From Paenibacillus sp. FSL A5-0031 (lineage in GTDB: Bacteria > Bacillota > Bacilli > Paenibacillales > Paenibacillaceae), in assembly GCF_001956295.1 (NCBI RefSeq), contig NZ_MRTD01000009.1:62001-126000 (forward strand): 64,000 nucleotides of DNA, written 5' to 3'. Of this stretch, positions 8,015 to 16,167 are shown piece by piece. Position 1 is the first letter of the stretch. The number at the start of each line of letters is the position of its first letter. The translations under genes were made by a program, and so were the position numbers. The notes beneath the pieces were generated by a model. That model worked only from the letters and a program-made list of their open reading frames with translations. It was not told where the DNA came from and ran no database searches.

Positions 8015-8770
8015 ATGAGCTACAAGAGTACCACGATAAAGAGCAAGTGGACAAAAACGAAATGGCTGCTTAAAAATGCAGATGTAAGAGCGTATGTTCC
8101 TAAGACGCTGCGCTTTAACCGAAGGAATCTTAGTATGATCCTTTCTCAATATCCTACTGTCTATTTCAAGCCGACCACTGGTTCAGGCGGCTTTAATATT
8201 ATACGGATAAAGAAGCAGGGAAATGGTTATCAGATCCAACACAACTCCGAAAAAAATCATTGCTCAACGCTCGACAGCCTTTATGGAAAATTGAAAAAGC
8301 ATGCGAGGAAGCGTTCTTATTTGCTGCAAAAAGGCATTCATCTTGCCACTGTGAATGGCAACTCTTTCGACATACGCGTCATGGTTCAAAAGACGAACAA
8401 CGGCATATGGAAGAGCAGTGCGCTCTTCACGAAAATAGGCAAGCGGGGGAAAGTTACAACAAACTATCACCAAGGCGGTCAGATCGGATATTTCAAGAAT
8501 ACACTTTCTCAAGCAGGGTTCAGTTATGCTAGAGTACAAAGAAAGGAAGCAGAACTGAAGCGGCTTGGCAGATCAGTTGGACGTATATTTGACAGACATG
8601 GAAGTAGATTTCGTGAGCTGGGTCTCGACGTCGCCTTGGACAAAACCGGAAATGCTTGGATTCTTGAAGTAAATACGAGACCGCAGTTTTATCCGCTGAA
8701 GCATTTAAGGGACAAAAGCATGTATCGACGCATTACATCTTATGCCAAGCAATATGGAAGGAAGAAATAG
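8015..8770 (+). CDS. YheC/YheD-family ATP-grasp protein (endospore coat-associated type)
   Basis: About 251 residues. KPTTGSGGFNI provides the ATP-grasp glycine-rich loop, FDIRVMVQ follows, and GLDVALDK...WILEVNTRP carries the Asp and Glu/Asn expected to bind Mg-ATP. This is the YheC/YheD pattern, a family linked to spore coats in Bacillus, with no known reaction. The protein is shorter than typical YheD and corresponds mainly to the ATP-grasp part. Two ATGs are possible (8006, 8015). AAGGAGGG (7997-8004) lies 1 nt from the first and 10 nt from the second, so 8015 is preferred. A bidirectional terminator follows. Confidence 0.82.
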   Translation: MSYKSTTIKSKWTKTKWLLKNADVRAYVPKTLRFNRRNLSMILSQYPTVYFKPTTGSGGFNIIRIKKQGNGYQIQHNSEKNHCSTLDSLYGKLKKHARKRSYLLQKGIHLATVNGNSFDIRVMVQKTNNGIWKSSALFTKIGKRGKVTTNYHQGGQIGYFKNTLSQAGFSYARVQRKEAELKRLGRSVGRIFDRHGSRFRELGLDVALDKTGNAWILEVNTRPQFYPLKHLRDKSMYRRITSYAKQYGRKK

Positions 8771-8778
8771 ACAAAAAA

Positions 8779-8811
8779 ACGACGCCTCTCGCGAAGGAGA
8801 GCGTCGTTTTT
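8779..8811. terminator. Bidirectional terminator
   Basis: ACGACGCCTCTC (8779-8790) and GGAGAGCGTCGT (8796-8807) form a stem with A-run before and T-run after. It serves the convergent genes ending at 8770 (+) and 8823 (-). Confidence 0.9.
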
Positions 8812-8822
8812 CGTTTAGCTAA

Positions 8823-9935
8823 TCATTTAGGGATTTTCAATACCGTGCCGGCTTTTACATTATCAATATCTATGATTTGATTGAAGTCGGCAATAAACAT
8901 TGCGTATTTGTTAGAGCCATAATAGGTTTTAGAAATACTGTAAAGCGTCTCGCCGTTTTTAACGGTATGATCTACTGTCTCAAAACCTGGAGATACGCCC
9001 CATGAGTTGTCATCTTCCTCTTTCTTATAATTTTTAAGAGAAGGAATGATGAGATTGCTGCCTGCTTTCAATCCGGCGTTTTTGTCAATTTTGTTTTCCT
9101 GCGCAATGTAACTTACATATTCCGCGGATTTATAAAACATTTTGGATATGCTGGAGAGGGTATCGCCAGCCTGTACCAAATAGGTTGCTGGCAGGGTGAT
9201 TTTGGAATAATCCTTTGACCCTTGCGAGCTGCCGCCTGTTGATCCAGTGCCAGAGGATAACGCGGGAATAGTTAGCTTATCTCCAGCTTTCATATCATTA
9301 ATAAACAAAATATGGTTATGCTCTGCAAGCAGTGCATAGTGGTCTTTCGATTGATAAAATTTCTCGGATATTGAGCTTAGGGTGTCGCCTTTTTGAACGA
9401 TATAGGTAGTTGGAAGCTTTATCGTCTCATTGGAGGCGCCTGTTGTCTTGTCGCTGTCCTTTGGTTCTTGTACAGGCTTTTCCACCTTGTCGGGCTTTTC
9501 TGTCACAACGGGCTTAGAAGTGTCAGGTGTTTTTACGGTCTCTTTGACCGGTGGATTTGGATTATTAGTCTCAACAGGTTTAGAACCCGTATGGGTATCC
9601 TGCTTTTCTTCAGTTGGTTCTTGTTTTTCTTCCTCGTCTACAGATCCTGCGGGGATAAGCTCGTCTACAATCGTTTCAAGCCCGCCATTTTCGTTTTTGC
9701 TTGAATTCGAGTTAGCGGTTTCATTATTGAGCGCTTGCTCATTTGATTGCTCTAGCTTATTAGCAACAGCGGATTGCAGGTTGAAATCAAGCGCACTCAA
9801 ATATTTGCCGTACAGAACTCCGCAGACTCCAATGAGAATAATGACGATTGCCAAGTAGATGATGAGAGTCGTTTTTTTCAAAGATACAAAGCTGCCTTTT
9901 TGACGGTTATTGCTGCGTGTAATTTTCTGATTCAA
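8823..9935 (-). CDS. Membrane-anchored triple-LysM protein
   Basis: 370 residues. A short basic N-terminus precedes one transmembrane helix (about 22-46) and a long hydrophilic Ser/Glu/Pro/Lys-rich stretch (about 60-170) that should span the wall. Three LysM domains of about 48 residues follow (about 177-225, 250-298, 322-370), each opening with a V(Q/K)xGDTL-like motif and closing with IP. LysM binds N-acetylglucosamine in peptidoglycan. No hydrolase domain is present, so it is probably a wall-tethered structural protein. The start is TTG with AAAGGGG about 10 nt upstream. It converges with the YheC/D gene, which does not by itself prove a spore role. Confidence 0.85.
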   Translation of the reverse strand: MNQKITRSNNRQKGSFVSLKKTTLIIYLAIVIILIGVCGVLYGKYLSALDFNLQSAVANKLEQSNEQALNNETANSNSSKNENGGLETIVDELIPAGSVDEEEKQEPTEEKQDTHTGSKPVETNNPNPPVKETVKTPDTSKPVVTEKPDKVEKPVQEPKDSDKTTGASNETIKLPTTYIVQKGDTLSSISEKFYQSKDHYALLAEHNHILFINDMKAGDKLTIPALSSGTGSTGGSSQGSKDYSKITLPATYLVQAGDTLSSISKMFYKSAEYVSYIAQENKIDKNAGLKAGSNLIIPSLKNYKKEEDDNSWGVSPGFETVDHTVKNGETLYSISKTYYGSNKYAMFIADFNQIIDIDNVKAGTVLKIPK

Positions 9936-9979
9936 AGCACGTTTTCCCCTTTATTCTCAACTTGATTCTATTTTATCCG

Positions 9980-9999
9980 ACATGTTCCAACATGTGGAA
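9980..9999. promoter_or_regulatory. Nested palindromes upstream of the LysM gene
   Basis: ACATGTT-CC-AACATGT (9980-9995) overlaps TTCCA-ACATG-TGGAA (9985-9999). Both are perfect and lie about 45-65 bp upstream of the LysM start codon. This could be a regulator site; it has no T-run. Confidence 0.35.
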
Positions 10000-10208
10000 T
10001 GGGACTAAACAGCCATTTCAACAGTATGCAAAATGCTCCGGATGCAACTCGCATAGACTACCAATTTGTGCATAGCGCCAAAAAATGAAGTATTTAATAG
10101 AACTTAGCTCAAAAAGACCAGTTTAAATGGCAATATACATACAACAATGGTTATTTTACACTATGCTTCTATACAAGATCTAAACATACGATTCAGTGGA
10201 ATGAATAG

Positions 10209-10252
10209 AAAAAAAACCGCTCGCCTTCCAGTGAATACTGGAGGGAGAACGG
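10209..10252 (-). terminator. Terminator of the sigma/anti-sigma operon
   Basis: Stem CCGCTCGCCTTCCAGT with ACTGGAGGGAGAACGG and a GAAT loop, followed on the minus strand by a run of eight T. It lies about 40 bases past the anti-sigma stop. Confidence 0.85.
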
Positions 10253-10288
10253 CTATTACACTTGCTTTATCTAACCCTGTCTCTAGCC

Positions 10289-11263
10289 CTAGATCAAGCC
10301 TTTCACGACGAGCTTAAATTGCTCTTCTGTCAGGTCTACATTGTCTGATGCTGTCACCTGATAATGTGTTTTTTGCGCTTCGTCATACCATATCGCTTGA
10401 TAGCTTTGAAAGCCGTGTATACTGCCGCTTGCAAAAATGGTTTCTATGCCGTTGATATCGACTGTTTCTTGTGTATATTCAGCGGAGAGAGCAACCTCCA
10501 TGCCAATCATGTTTTTCATGGCTTGGATTCGAATGCTCATGTTGTTTTTCGTGTATTCGAGCTCCGATATATTTGCTTTTGTCCAGTTTACCTCCTCGAT
10601 GAATAAATTCTGATCCGGCTCCGCCGCAGCCCTTTGTTTGAACAACGCAAGCAATCTAGCGTGTTCTTCAGAAAGGGAAGCGTCATGTTCATTCGGAATG
10701 AGCGGCATAACGCTGCCGTACTTGAACGTGAACCCATCTGGCAAGTTTACTGGCTCCTTAATGACAGGCGCGGAAGTTCGAGCGAGAAGTACATTGAAAT
10801 CGTTGTAAGAAGTGTTCGTATTTGTGTTGTGGAGGTACTGTATAGTTAGAGGCGAACTATCATTCCTAACATAATAGGCGAGCATTTGTCCGGGCTTAAC
10901 CAATTCCAGTACGCGATCTCTATAAGTTGGAAGCGGAGGGTCATTTTGAAGCGTATAAGGTACAATTTTCGATTCTGACTCTAGCACAATGGATTTAATT
11001 TTGACATCTCCCGCACGATCACGAATTTGAATCAGCTCACTTGCAGCATATACGGATGCAGATGTTAGAAGCACGATGAATAGAATAGTGACGTATATTG
11101 GAAATGGCTTTGCTAGGTTGTAGCTTCGGGCCTTTGCGTCTGATTGCGAAGCAGAAATATGGTTCATTACAGCGTCTGATAAATTAATAGTATTGATCTG
11201 TTGATCGGATATGGAATGCTGCCTTAAGTTTTTATATGGATCGTCTGATTGTTCTCGTCCCAT
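10289..11263 (-). CDS. Transmembrane anti-sigma factor-like protein
   Basis: About 324 residues: a cytoplasmic N-terminal part (1-50), one transmembrane helix (about 56-78, IYVTILFIVLLTSASVYAA) and a large extracytoplasmic domain of the DUF4367-like kind. The gene overlaps the 3' end of the ECF sigma gene by 40 nt, the classic anti-sigma arrangement. It probably holds the sigma factor at the membrane until an envelope signal arrives. ATG 11263 has AGGAGG 7 nt upstream; an in-frame ATG at 11281 lacks this. The N-terminal part does not show an obvious zinc-type HxxxCxxC motif, so it is not a ZAS-type anti-sigma. Confidence 0.75.
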   Translation of the reverse strand: MGREQSDDPYKNLRQHSISDQQINTINLSDAVMNHISASQSDAKARSYNLAKPFPIYVTILFIVLLTSASVYAASELIQIRDRAGDVKIKSIVLESESKIVPYTLQNDPPLPTYRDRVLELVKPGQMLAYYVRNDSSPLTIQYLHNTNTNTSYNDFNVLLARTSAPVIKEPVNLPDGFTFKYGSVMPLIPNEHDASLSEEHARLLALFKQRAAAEPDQNLFIEEVNWTKANISELEYTKNNMSIRIQAMKNMIGMEVALSAEYTQETVDINGIETIFASGSIHGFQSYQAIWYDEAQKTHYQVTASDNVDLTEEQFKLVVKGLI

Positions 11264-11814
11264 TTTAGCTCCTCCTGCCATTCCGCCATTTTTTTTCTAA
11301 CCTTTTCTTTCATTCTGCTTACTCTTTTTTTGGCAGCCTCCGGTTTGCATCCCATAATATCACCCAGTTCCTCGAAAGTTCGTTCTTCAAAAATGCGAAG
11401 AATGAGCATAGATCGATCCTCTGGAGATAACGCAGTCAGTGCATACATTAATTGCGGGCTGAATAATCGGTTGTCCAACGTTTGTTCTGGACTTTCTGCT
11501 TTCACTTCTGGAGTAAACAATCGAAGCAGCAGACGAAGCTGGTATTTACGCTTACGCAATAGGTTTAAACAATGACGGTAGGCAATTTTGTACAACCATG
11601 AAGAGAAACTGACCGTGTTCTTATATTGCATAATAGACTCGAACGCTTTTATGAAAATATCTTGGGCTGCATCTTCAGCATCCTGCTGATTCCCAAGTAA
11701 CCGCAAGCAGTAGCGGTAGATAGCCTGCTGATACTTTTGAACGACCTCGACATAGTAACTCGAATCGCCTTTTTGCACCCGTACGATGAACTGCTCAATG
11801 GTCTGGTCTTCGAT
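11224..11814 (-). CDS. ECF RNA polymerase sigma factor, apparently starting at ATC
   Basis: About 196 residues. Region 2 contains DAEDAAQDIFIKAFE and FSSWLYKIAYRHC; region 4 contains LTALSPEDRSMLILRIFEE and the HTH-like EELGDIMGCKPEAAKKRVSRMKEK. The first ATG/GTG/TTG in frame is GTG 11778, which has no SD and cuts the protein just before QKGD, losing helix 1 of region 2. Upstream codons encode a normal sigma N-terminus (EQFIVRVQKGD). The only codon at SD distance is ATC 11814-11812, 7 nt behind AAGGGAGG. I therefore place the start at ATC; GTG 11778 is the conservative alternative. It is co-transcribed with the anti-sigma gene. Confidence 0.8.
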   Translation of the reverse strand: MEDQTIEQFIVRVQKGDSSYYVEVVQKYQQAIYRYCLRLLGNQQDAEDAAQDIFIKAFESIMQYKNTVSFSSWLYKIAYRHCLNLLRKRKYQLRLLLRLFTPEVKAESPEQTLDNRLFSPQLMYALTALSPEDRSMLILRIFEERTFEELGDIMGCKPEAAKKRVSRMKEKVRKKMAEWQEELKWDENNQTIHIKT

Positions 11815-12012
11815 GAAATCTCCTCCCTTCGCGAATGGTGCTTTCTAATCTATATAACACTTGATAACAGTCAATCGGGACATTTAATATTCTCCACAAT
11901 ATATCGTACAGATGGCTATGTGTATACATAAAAGGAAGGGAGTCCCAAATGTTAATAGGGTTATAAAACAGCGCGGAAATATACCCAATATATTTCATTG
12001 ACGCTTCTAATT

Positions 12013-12031
12013 AATAATGATAATCTTTATC
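12013..12031 (+). promoter_or_regulatory. Fur box
   Basis: AATAATGATAATCTTTATC matches the 19-bp Fur consensus GATAATGATAATCATTATC at 17 of 19 positions. It lies about 100 bp upstream of a siderophore-binding lipoprotein gene, implying iron repression. Confidence 0.8.
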
Positions 12032-12060
12032 AATAAAAGGGGCGGATGAGAACTTTTAGA

Positions 12061-12124
12061 CCAGTATTACTGGGGAAAAGTAAGCTTAGCTGCGTTCAAA
12101 AATATAGATAAACATTACTGGGGG
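12061..12124 (+). promoter_or_regulatory. Palindrome and direct repeat in the leader of the siderophore-binding gene
   Basis: Perfect palindrome CCAGTA-T-TACTGG (12061-12073) overlaps ATTACTGGGG (12066-12075), which recurs at 12114-12123 just before the start codon. This might be a site for the AraC-type regulator encoded downstream; the second copy also supplies the G-rich ribosome site. Confidence 0.3.
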
Positions 12125-12132
12125 ATATCATC

Positions 12133-13125
12133 TTGAAGAAAAACGTATTCATATGCATGAGTATGCTTTTATTTGTATTAGCATTAGCGGCATGCGGGAA
12201 GGCAGAAACGAATCCACAAGCAACGTCAAACCTTGAGCAGAACGACGCAGTTTCACAGAATGAGAAGGCATCTAATGAAAGTACGACCGAAACGCGGGTT
12301 TATAAACATTTCTTTGGAGAAACGAAGATCCCGGTCAACCCGGAGAAAGTCGTTACACTCCAATATGCCAGCCATATGCTTAAAGTAGGACTTAAACCAA
12401 TCGGAGCTTCAAGCCATTTGCTTGAAACAACGGATGCGGACTTTAAAGGTATAGAAGACGTTGGAAGCGCAGATCAAATAAACTACGAGAAAATCGTGTC
12501 ATTGCAGCCTGACTTGATTATTGCTGGTGACATTGAGAAGGACGTTTATGACAAGCTTACTAAAATAGCTCCAACGGTTGTTGTTCCATGGATGGATTAC
12601 GATGTATTCGGCCACGTTGAGGTTATAGGAGATATTCTGAATCGTAAGCAGGAAGCAGCAGCATGGAAAACGGATTTCGATGAGAAAATGAAAACAGCAA
12701 AAGATGAAATTATCGGTAAAATTGGCGAGGGCAAAACTTTTGCTATTTATAGAGTGGACCCGAAACAATTTTACGTTTACGGCGTTCGCAATATGGGCTT
12801 TACGCTTTATAAAGCGCTTGGACTTACTCCGCCTGCTCTCGTTCAGAAGGAAATAGAGAAGGATCCGAATTTGTGGGCAGTTCCGATCTCATTGGAGGTG
12901 CTTCCGGATTACGATGCTGACTATGTGTTTCTGACTTTGCTTGAGGGAGAGGATACAACTAAGCGTTTGGACGAAATTAAGCGAAGCTCGTTGTGGAAAA
13001 ATCTCACGGCCGTTAAAGATAAACATATTTACGATATTAGCATGGACACTTGGTTAGGCTACACGCCTCATGATATTGAAGTTCAAATAAAGGAAGCTGT
13101 TCAATTATTGACACAGGATAAGTAG
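12133..13125 (+). CDS. Iron-siderophore ABC transporter substrate-binding lipoprotein
   Basis: 330 residues with a lipoprotein signal peptide (LALAAC, Cys21) and a FecB/FhuD-type periplasmic-binding domain from about residue 60. Recognisable family stretches are EKVVTLQYASHMLKVGLKP, EKIVSLQPDLIIAG and LTKIAPTVVVPW. It should capture ferric siderophore at the outer face of the membrane. A Fur box lies upstream. No permease gene adjoins it, so it must use a transporter encoded elsewhere, possibly that at 37233-39307. The start is TTG 12133 behind GGGGG. The next gene encodes an AraC regulator with a similar binding domain. Confidence 0.88.
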   Translation: MKKNVFICMSMLLFVLALAACGKAETNPQATSNLEQNDAVSQNEKASNESTTETRVYKHFFGETKIPVNPEKVVTLQYASHMLKVGLKPIGASSHLLETTDADFKGIEDVGSADQINYEKIVSLQPDLIIAGDIEKDVYDKLTKIAPTVVVPWMDYDVFGHVEVIGDILNRKQEAAAWKTDFDEKMKTAKDEIIGKIGEGKTFAIYRVDPKQFYVYGVRNMGFTLYKALGLTPPALVQKEIEKDPNLWAVPISLEVLPDYDADYVFLTLLEGEDTTKRLDEIKRSSLWKNLTAVKDKHIYDISMDTWLGYTPHDIEVQIKEAVQLLTQDK

Positions 13126-13183
13126 AAGCAGCGAAGGAAAGCTAGAGAGCTATTGCTCTTCCTTTAATATCTGTAAATTAAAT

Positions 13184-13226
13184 GAACGCAGCATCTGGTG
13201 TTTCCAGAAGGGTTGCGTTCTTTATT
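13184..13226 (+). terminator. Terminator after the siderophore-binding gene
   Basis: GAACGCA (13184-13190) pairs with TGCGTTC (13214-13220), with an inner ATCTGG/CCAGA pairing, followed by TTTATTT. Confidence 0.7.
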
Positions 13227-13262
13227 TATTCCGCAATACTATAGAGAGCAAATAAATACGAG

Positions 13263-14915
13263 ATGCAGGTGATGAGCGGTATGTACGATGACCAGCAAAA
13301 GAGTGATTATAAGCAGCTAGAGGGCATATGGTTCAAGCTTAGAGCAGTCGAAAAAAACAATAGTCTGACTAGCAATTGGTCTCTTCGAATGCAATTCATC
13401 GAGTCGCATATGCTGCTCATCGCAGCATCAGGCAAGGGATGGATTACTGTAGATGGTCGATATTACGAACTTCGGGCAGGCAGTGCCTATGTATGCACGC
13501 CTGGCCAGCTCGTTGAGGCATCAATGAAGGATTTAGGAGAGCGAGGGCTATACATTGTGCGCTTCGATGTATTTGAGCAGCCTCAATTGCCCGCAAAACA
13601 AGAACATAACTATCCACTTGGCCGAAATATGAGGTTTCCGATCACTGGAGAAGTCGTTATATCCTCGATGATCGTCATAAGTGCACTCTGCGAAGCGATG
13701 GCGAAGTCTATGCGAAGCGATAATGATATACAGCGGCTGCGCGGGCAAATCGAATTTTATGAACTGGTATATAGTCTGTTGAGAGATGGCCGGCGCTTAC
13801 TGGACAATAACTCTGAAGCGGATTTGGAACGTGCTAAAACGTACATCGAGCAGCATTATCGGGAGGACCTTACCATCGAGCAGTTAGCGAAGGAAGCTGG
13901 AGTCAGCTCTCGGCATTTTATTAGACTGTTTAAGCAAAGATATGGCTGCAGTGCTATCGAGTATTTGTCTAGATATCGAATTGGACAAGCTCAAGAATTG
14001 ATGAGGCCTCACCATGATTATCAGCTCAAGGATATATCCAGTTATGTAGGTTATCAGGATGAGGTTTATTTCCGCCGCAAATTTAAGCAAATAACAGGTA
14101 CTCCCCCAGCGGCGTTTATGAGAAACGCGAGGCAAAAGATCGTGGCGTTCCACGCAAATATGATTGGCATTCTTCTCGCGCTTAACATTACTCCTCATGC
14201 GGCTCCCGAGGATCATCCTTGGGTCGAATATTACCGAAGGAAATATGATACAAGTTCGGTGTTGTCCCTTGCGAAAGATGATGTTGTGAAAATAGAACAG
14301 ATCAGAAGCATGAGCCCTGACTTTATCGTTGGGCTAGAGAGTTTCACGAGCTTGGATATGCAGAAGACGCTTAATGGGATAACATCAACTTATTTCTTGC
14401 CGTGGGAACACGATTGGCGCATGCATATGCGATTAATCGCAGAAAAGCTAGGTAAAACAGCAGAAGCAGAGGTGTGGCTGGATCGGTATGAAAGGAAGGC
14501 GGCAGCAGTTCGGGAGCAAACCAAAAACATATTGTATAATGAGCGTCTGCTTATTGTGAGAATTTCCCAAAAAAATATTAGCGTACTGGCAAATCGGAGT
14601 CTTGGCGAGGTGTTTTATGATGATCTTCATATGCTGCCTGCAAGGGAGGTAAATAGGGATATTAATGATCAACACTTGACACAAGAGGAGCTTGCGCAGA
14701 CAGATGCGGACAGATTGCTGCTTATCGTGGATGAAGATGCTCAGTCGCAGGCAGCCTGGCAGGACCTCAAGCAATCAGCGTTTTGGGGGAAGATGCGGCC
14801 AATTAGAAACAATCGAATCGATTATCTTCCACCCTACCCTTGGACAGAATACACGGCGTTCACGCAGGAGCTAATCTTGGACGAAGTGTTAAAGCTTTGG
14901 CGTAATCGTGCATAA
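13263..14915 (+). CDS. AraC-family regulator fused to a siderophore-binding domain (Btr-like)
   Basis: 550 residues in three parts: an N-terminal cupin-like sensor region (about 20-150), a double helix-turn-helix AraC domain (about 184-285, with LTIEQLAKEAGVSSRHFIRLFKQ and DISSYVGYQDEVYFRRKFKQ), and a C-terminal FecB-like binding domain (about 290-548). The architecture is that of B. subtilis Btr (YbbB), which senses ferric bacillibactin and activates its uptake operon. There is no signal peptide, as expected for a cytoplasmic sensor. It lies between two siderophore-binding lipoprotein genes and probably activates them. Starts at 13263, 13272 and 13281 are possible; AGGTGA lies 8 nt before 13281. 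Confidence 0.85.
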   Translation: MQVMSGMYDDQQKSDYKQLEGIWFKLRAVEKNNSLTSNWSLRMQFIESHMLLIAASGKGWITVDGRYYELRAGSAYVCTPGQLVEASMKDLGERGLYIVRFDVFEQPQLPAKQEHNYPLGRNMRFPITGEVVISSMIVISALCEAMAKSMRSDNDIQRLRGQIEFYELVYSLLRDGRRLLDNNSEADLERAKTYIEQHYREDLTIEQLAKEAGVSSRHFIRLFKQRYGCSAIEYLSRYRIGQAQELMRPHHDYQLKDISSYVGYQDEVYFRRKFKQITGTPPAAFMRNARQKIVAFHANMIGILLALNITPHAAPEDHPWVEYYRRKYDTSSVLSLAKDDVVKIEQIRSMSPDFIVGLESFTSLDMQKTLNGITSTYFLPWEHDWRMHMRLIAEKLGKTAEAEVWLDRYERKAAAVREQTKNILYNERLLIVRISQKNISVLANRSLGEVFYDDLHMLPAREVNRDINDQHLTQEELAQTDADRLLLIVDEDAQSQAAWQDLKQSAFWGKMRPIRNNRIDYLPPYPWTEYTAFTQELILDEVLKLWRNRA

Positions 14916-14978
14916 AATGTTGGCGAGATCGTCGATAGGCGTATAGACGTATTTCATTTATACTGCTAGAAGTGATAC

Positions 14979-15004
14979 TGATTCTCATTTTCAAATGAGA
15001 ATCA
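14979..15004 (+). promoter_or_regulatory. Perfect palindromic Fur-type operator
   Basis: TGATTCTCATT (14979-14989), spacer TTCA, AATGAGAATCA (14994-15004). Each half forms a 7-1-7 Fur-like motif (TGATTCT-C-ATTTTCA). It lies just upstream of the SD of the next siderophore-binding gene and overlaps a false in-frame ATG at 14995. Confidence 0.8.
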
Positions 15005-15039
15005 ATGAACATCGAGCGCTCAGGGGGAGTATAGAAAAA

Positions 15040-16020
15040 ATGAAATATTCAAAAATAGGTTCTTTCATCGTTTTGGCCGTGGTGTTGATGGTACTTATGG
15101 TCGCTTGTTCAGGGTATAATGAGTCAACAAAAGGAACGGTGAAAAATGCAGAAACAGAAACACCATCGAATAATGTTCGTGTCGTAGCAAGTGAGAAGGG
15201 CGAAATTACGATTCCGTCCAATCCGAGCAAGGTCATTGGGCTTTCTGTTGTTTATCCGGAATTTCTACAAGCATTAGGGGTTACTCCGATCGCGGTGCAA
15301 AATTATCATGCCGATTTCCCTTCATACCTGCAAGAAGCCTTCAAAGATGTGCAAAAAATGGGCATTGCCGAAACACCAGATTTTGAGATGATATTAGCAG
15401 CCGAGCCTGATCTTATTATCGCACCAGCATGGTGGTCGGATAAAGACTATGATCAGCTAACCAAGATTGCACCAACGGTGTTGCTGCCGCAGCGTGATGA
15501 CTGGCGTGATGAACTGAAGGATATTGGAAAAGTACTGAACAAGGAGGATGTCGCGGATAAAGTCATTCAAGACTTAGTTGATCAGGAAGCAGCAGCCAAA
15601 GCAAAGCTTGATACTCTCGTTGGTGACGAAACCGTTATGTACATGATGATTATGCCCAAGGCAGTTGTCTTGTACGGCGAAAATATTGATCGCGGAAGCT
15701 TTATTCACAAGACGCTGGGGCTTAAGCCGATTGCGAACTTTCCTCAGGCGGAGCAATCTCTCTCTATATCGCTTGAGAAATTGCCAGAATACAATCCTGA
15801 CCATCTTATCGTACAGCTGGACGACGAGAATAATGAAGTCATCCAACAATCGTACAAAGATATGTTGAACAGCGCATTATGGAAAAACATGAAGGCAGTT
15901 CAAAACAATCAGGTATACATGATGGGCGGCAAAGAATGGTTTAGCCTAGGCATGTCTCCGCTTGCTAACAGCTATGCAATAGACGCTGTTCTTAAAGCAT
16001 TCGAAAGTAATGAGAAATAA
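15040..16020 (+). CDS. Second iron-siderophore substrate-binding lipoprotein
   Basis: 326 residues with a lipoprotein signal ending LMVAC (Cys23) and a FecB-type binding domain from about residue 55 (NPSKVIGLSVVYPEFLQALG, LAAEPDLIIAPAWW). The longer reading from 14995 would put 15 charged residues before the signal peptide and place the start inside the Fur operator. ATG 15040 with AGGGGGAG 10 nt upstream fits better. Like the protein at 12133 it has no adjacent permease. It resembles that protein only in family features, so the two may bind different siderophores for a shared transporter. Confidence 0.87.
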   Translation: MKYSKIGSFIVLAVVLMVLMVACSGYNESTKGTVKNAETETPSNNVRVVASEKGEITIPSNPSKVIGLSVVYPEFLQALGVTPIAVQNYHADFPSYLQEAFKDVQKMGIAETPDFEMILAAEPDLIIAPAWWSDKDYDQLTKIAPTVLLPQRDDWRDELKDIGKVLNKEDVADKVIQDLVDQEAAAKAKLDTLVGDETVMYMMIMPKAVVLYGENIDRGSFIHKTLGLKPIANFPQAEQSLSISLEKLPEYNPDHLIVQLDDENNEVIQQSYKDMLNSALWKNMKAVQNNQVYMMGGKEWFSLGMSPLANSYAIDAVLKAFESNEK

Positions 16021-16076
16021 AGAATAGACAGTCTATCTTTATAGTTACATGCAATATTTCAAGAAAAGTATTCAAA

Positions 16077-16124
16077 AAGAAGCGCCGGAAAAGTCTCATA
16101 AAGAGAACCCGGCGCTTCTTTTAT
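16077..16124. terminator. Bidirectional terminator
   Basis: AAGAAGCGCCGG (16077-16088) and CCGGCGCTTCTT (16109-16120) form a perfect 12-bp stem with A-rich and T-rich flanks between convergent genes. Confidence 0.9.
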
Positions 16125-16167
16125 ATTTGAATTTTACTTAAAGCCGTTATTAGAGCTTTCACGAATT

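Larger units (their letters stand above)
9936..10288. other. Intergenic region upstream of the LysM gene
   Basis: About 350 bases. It contains the terminator of the sigma/anti-sigma operon (10209-10252), nested palindromes (9980-9999) and presumably the LysM promoter, which I could not place. No ORF is supported. Confidence 0.5.
11815..12132. other. Divergent regulatory region between ECF sigma and siderophore-binding genes
   Basis: About 318 bases holding promoters for both directions. Visible elements are the sigma gene SD (11822-11830), a Fur box (12013-12031), a CCAGTA-T-TACTGG palindrome and a repeated ATTACTGGGG. An autoregulated ECF promoter could not be assigned. Confidence 0.5.
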
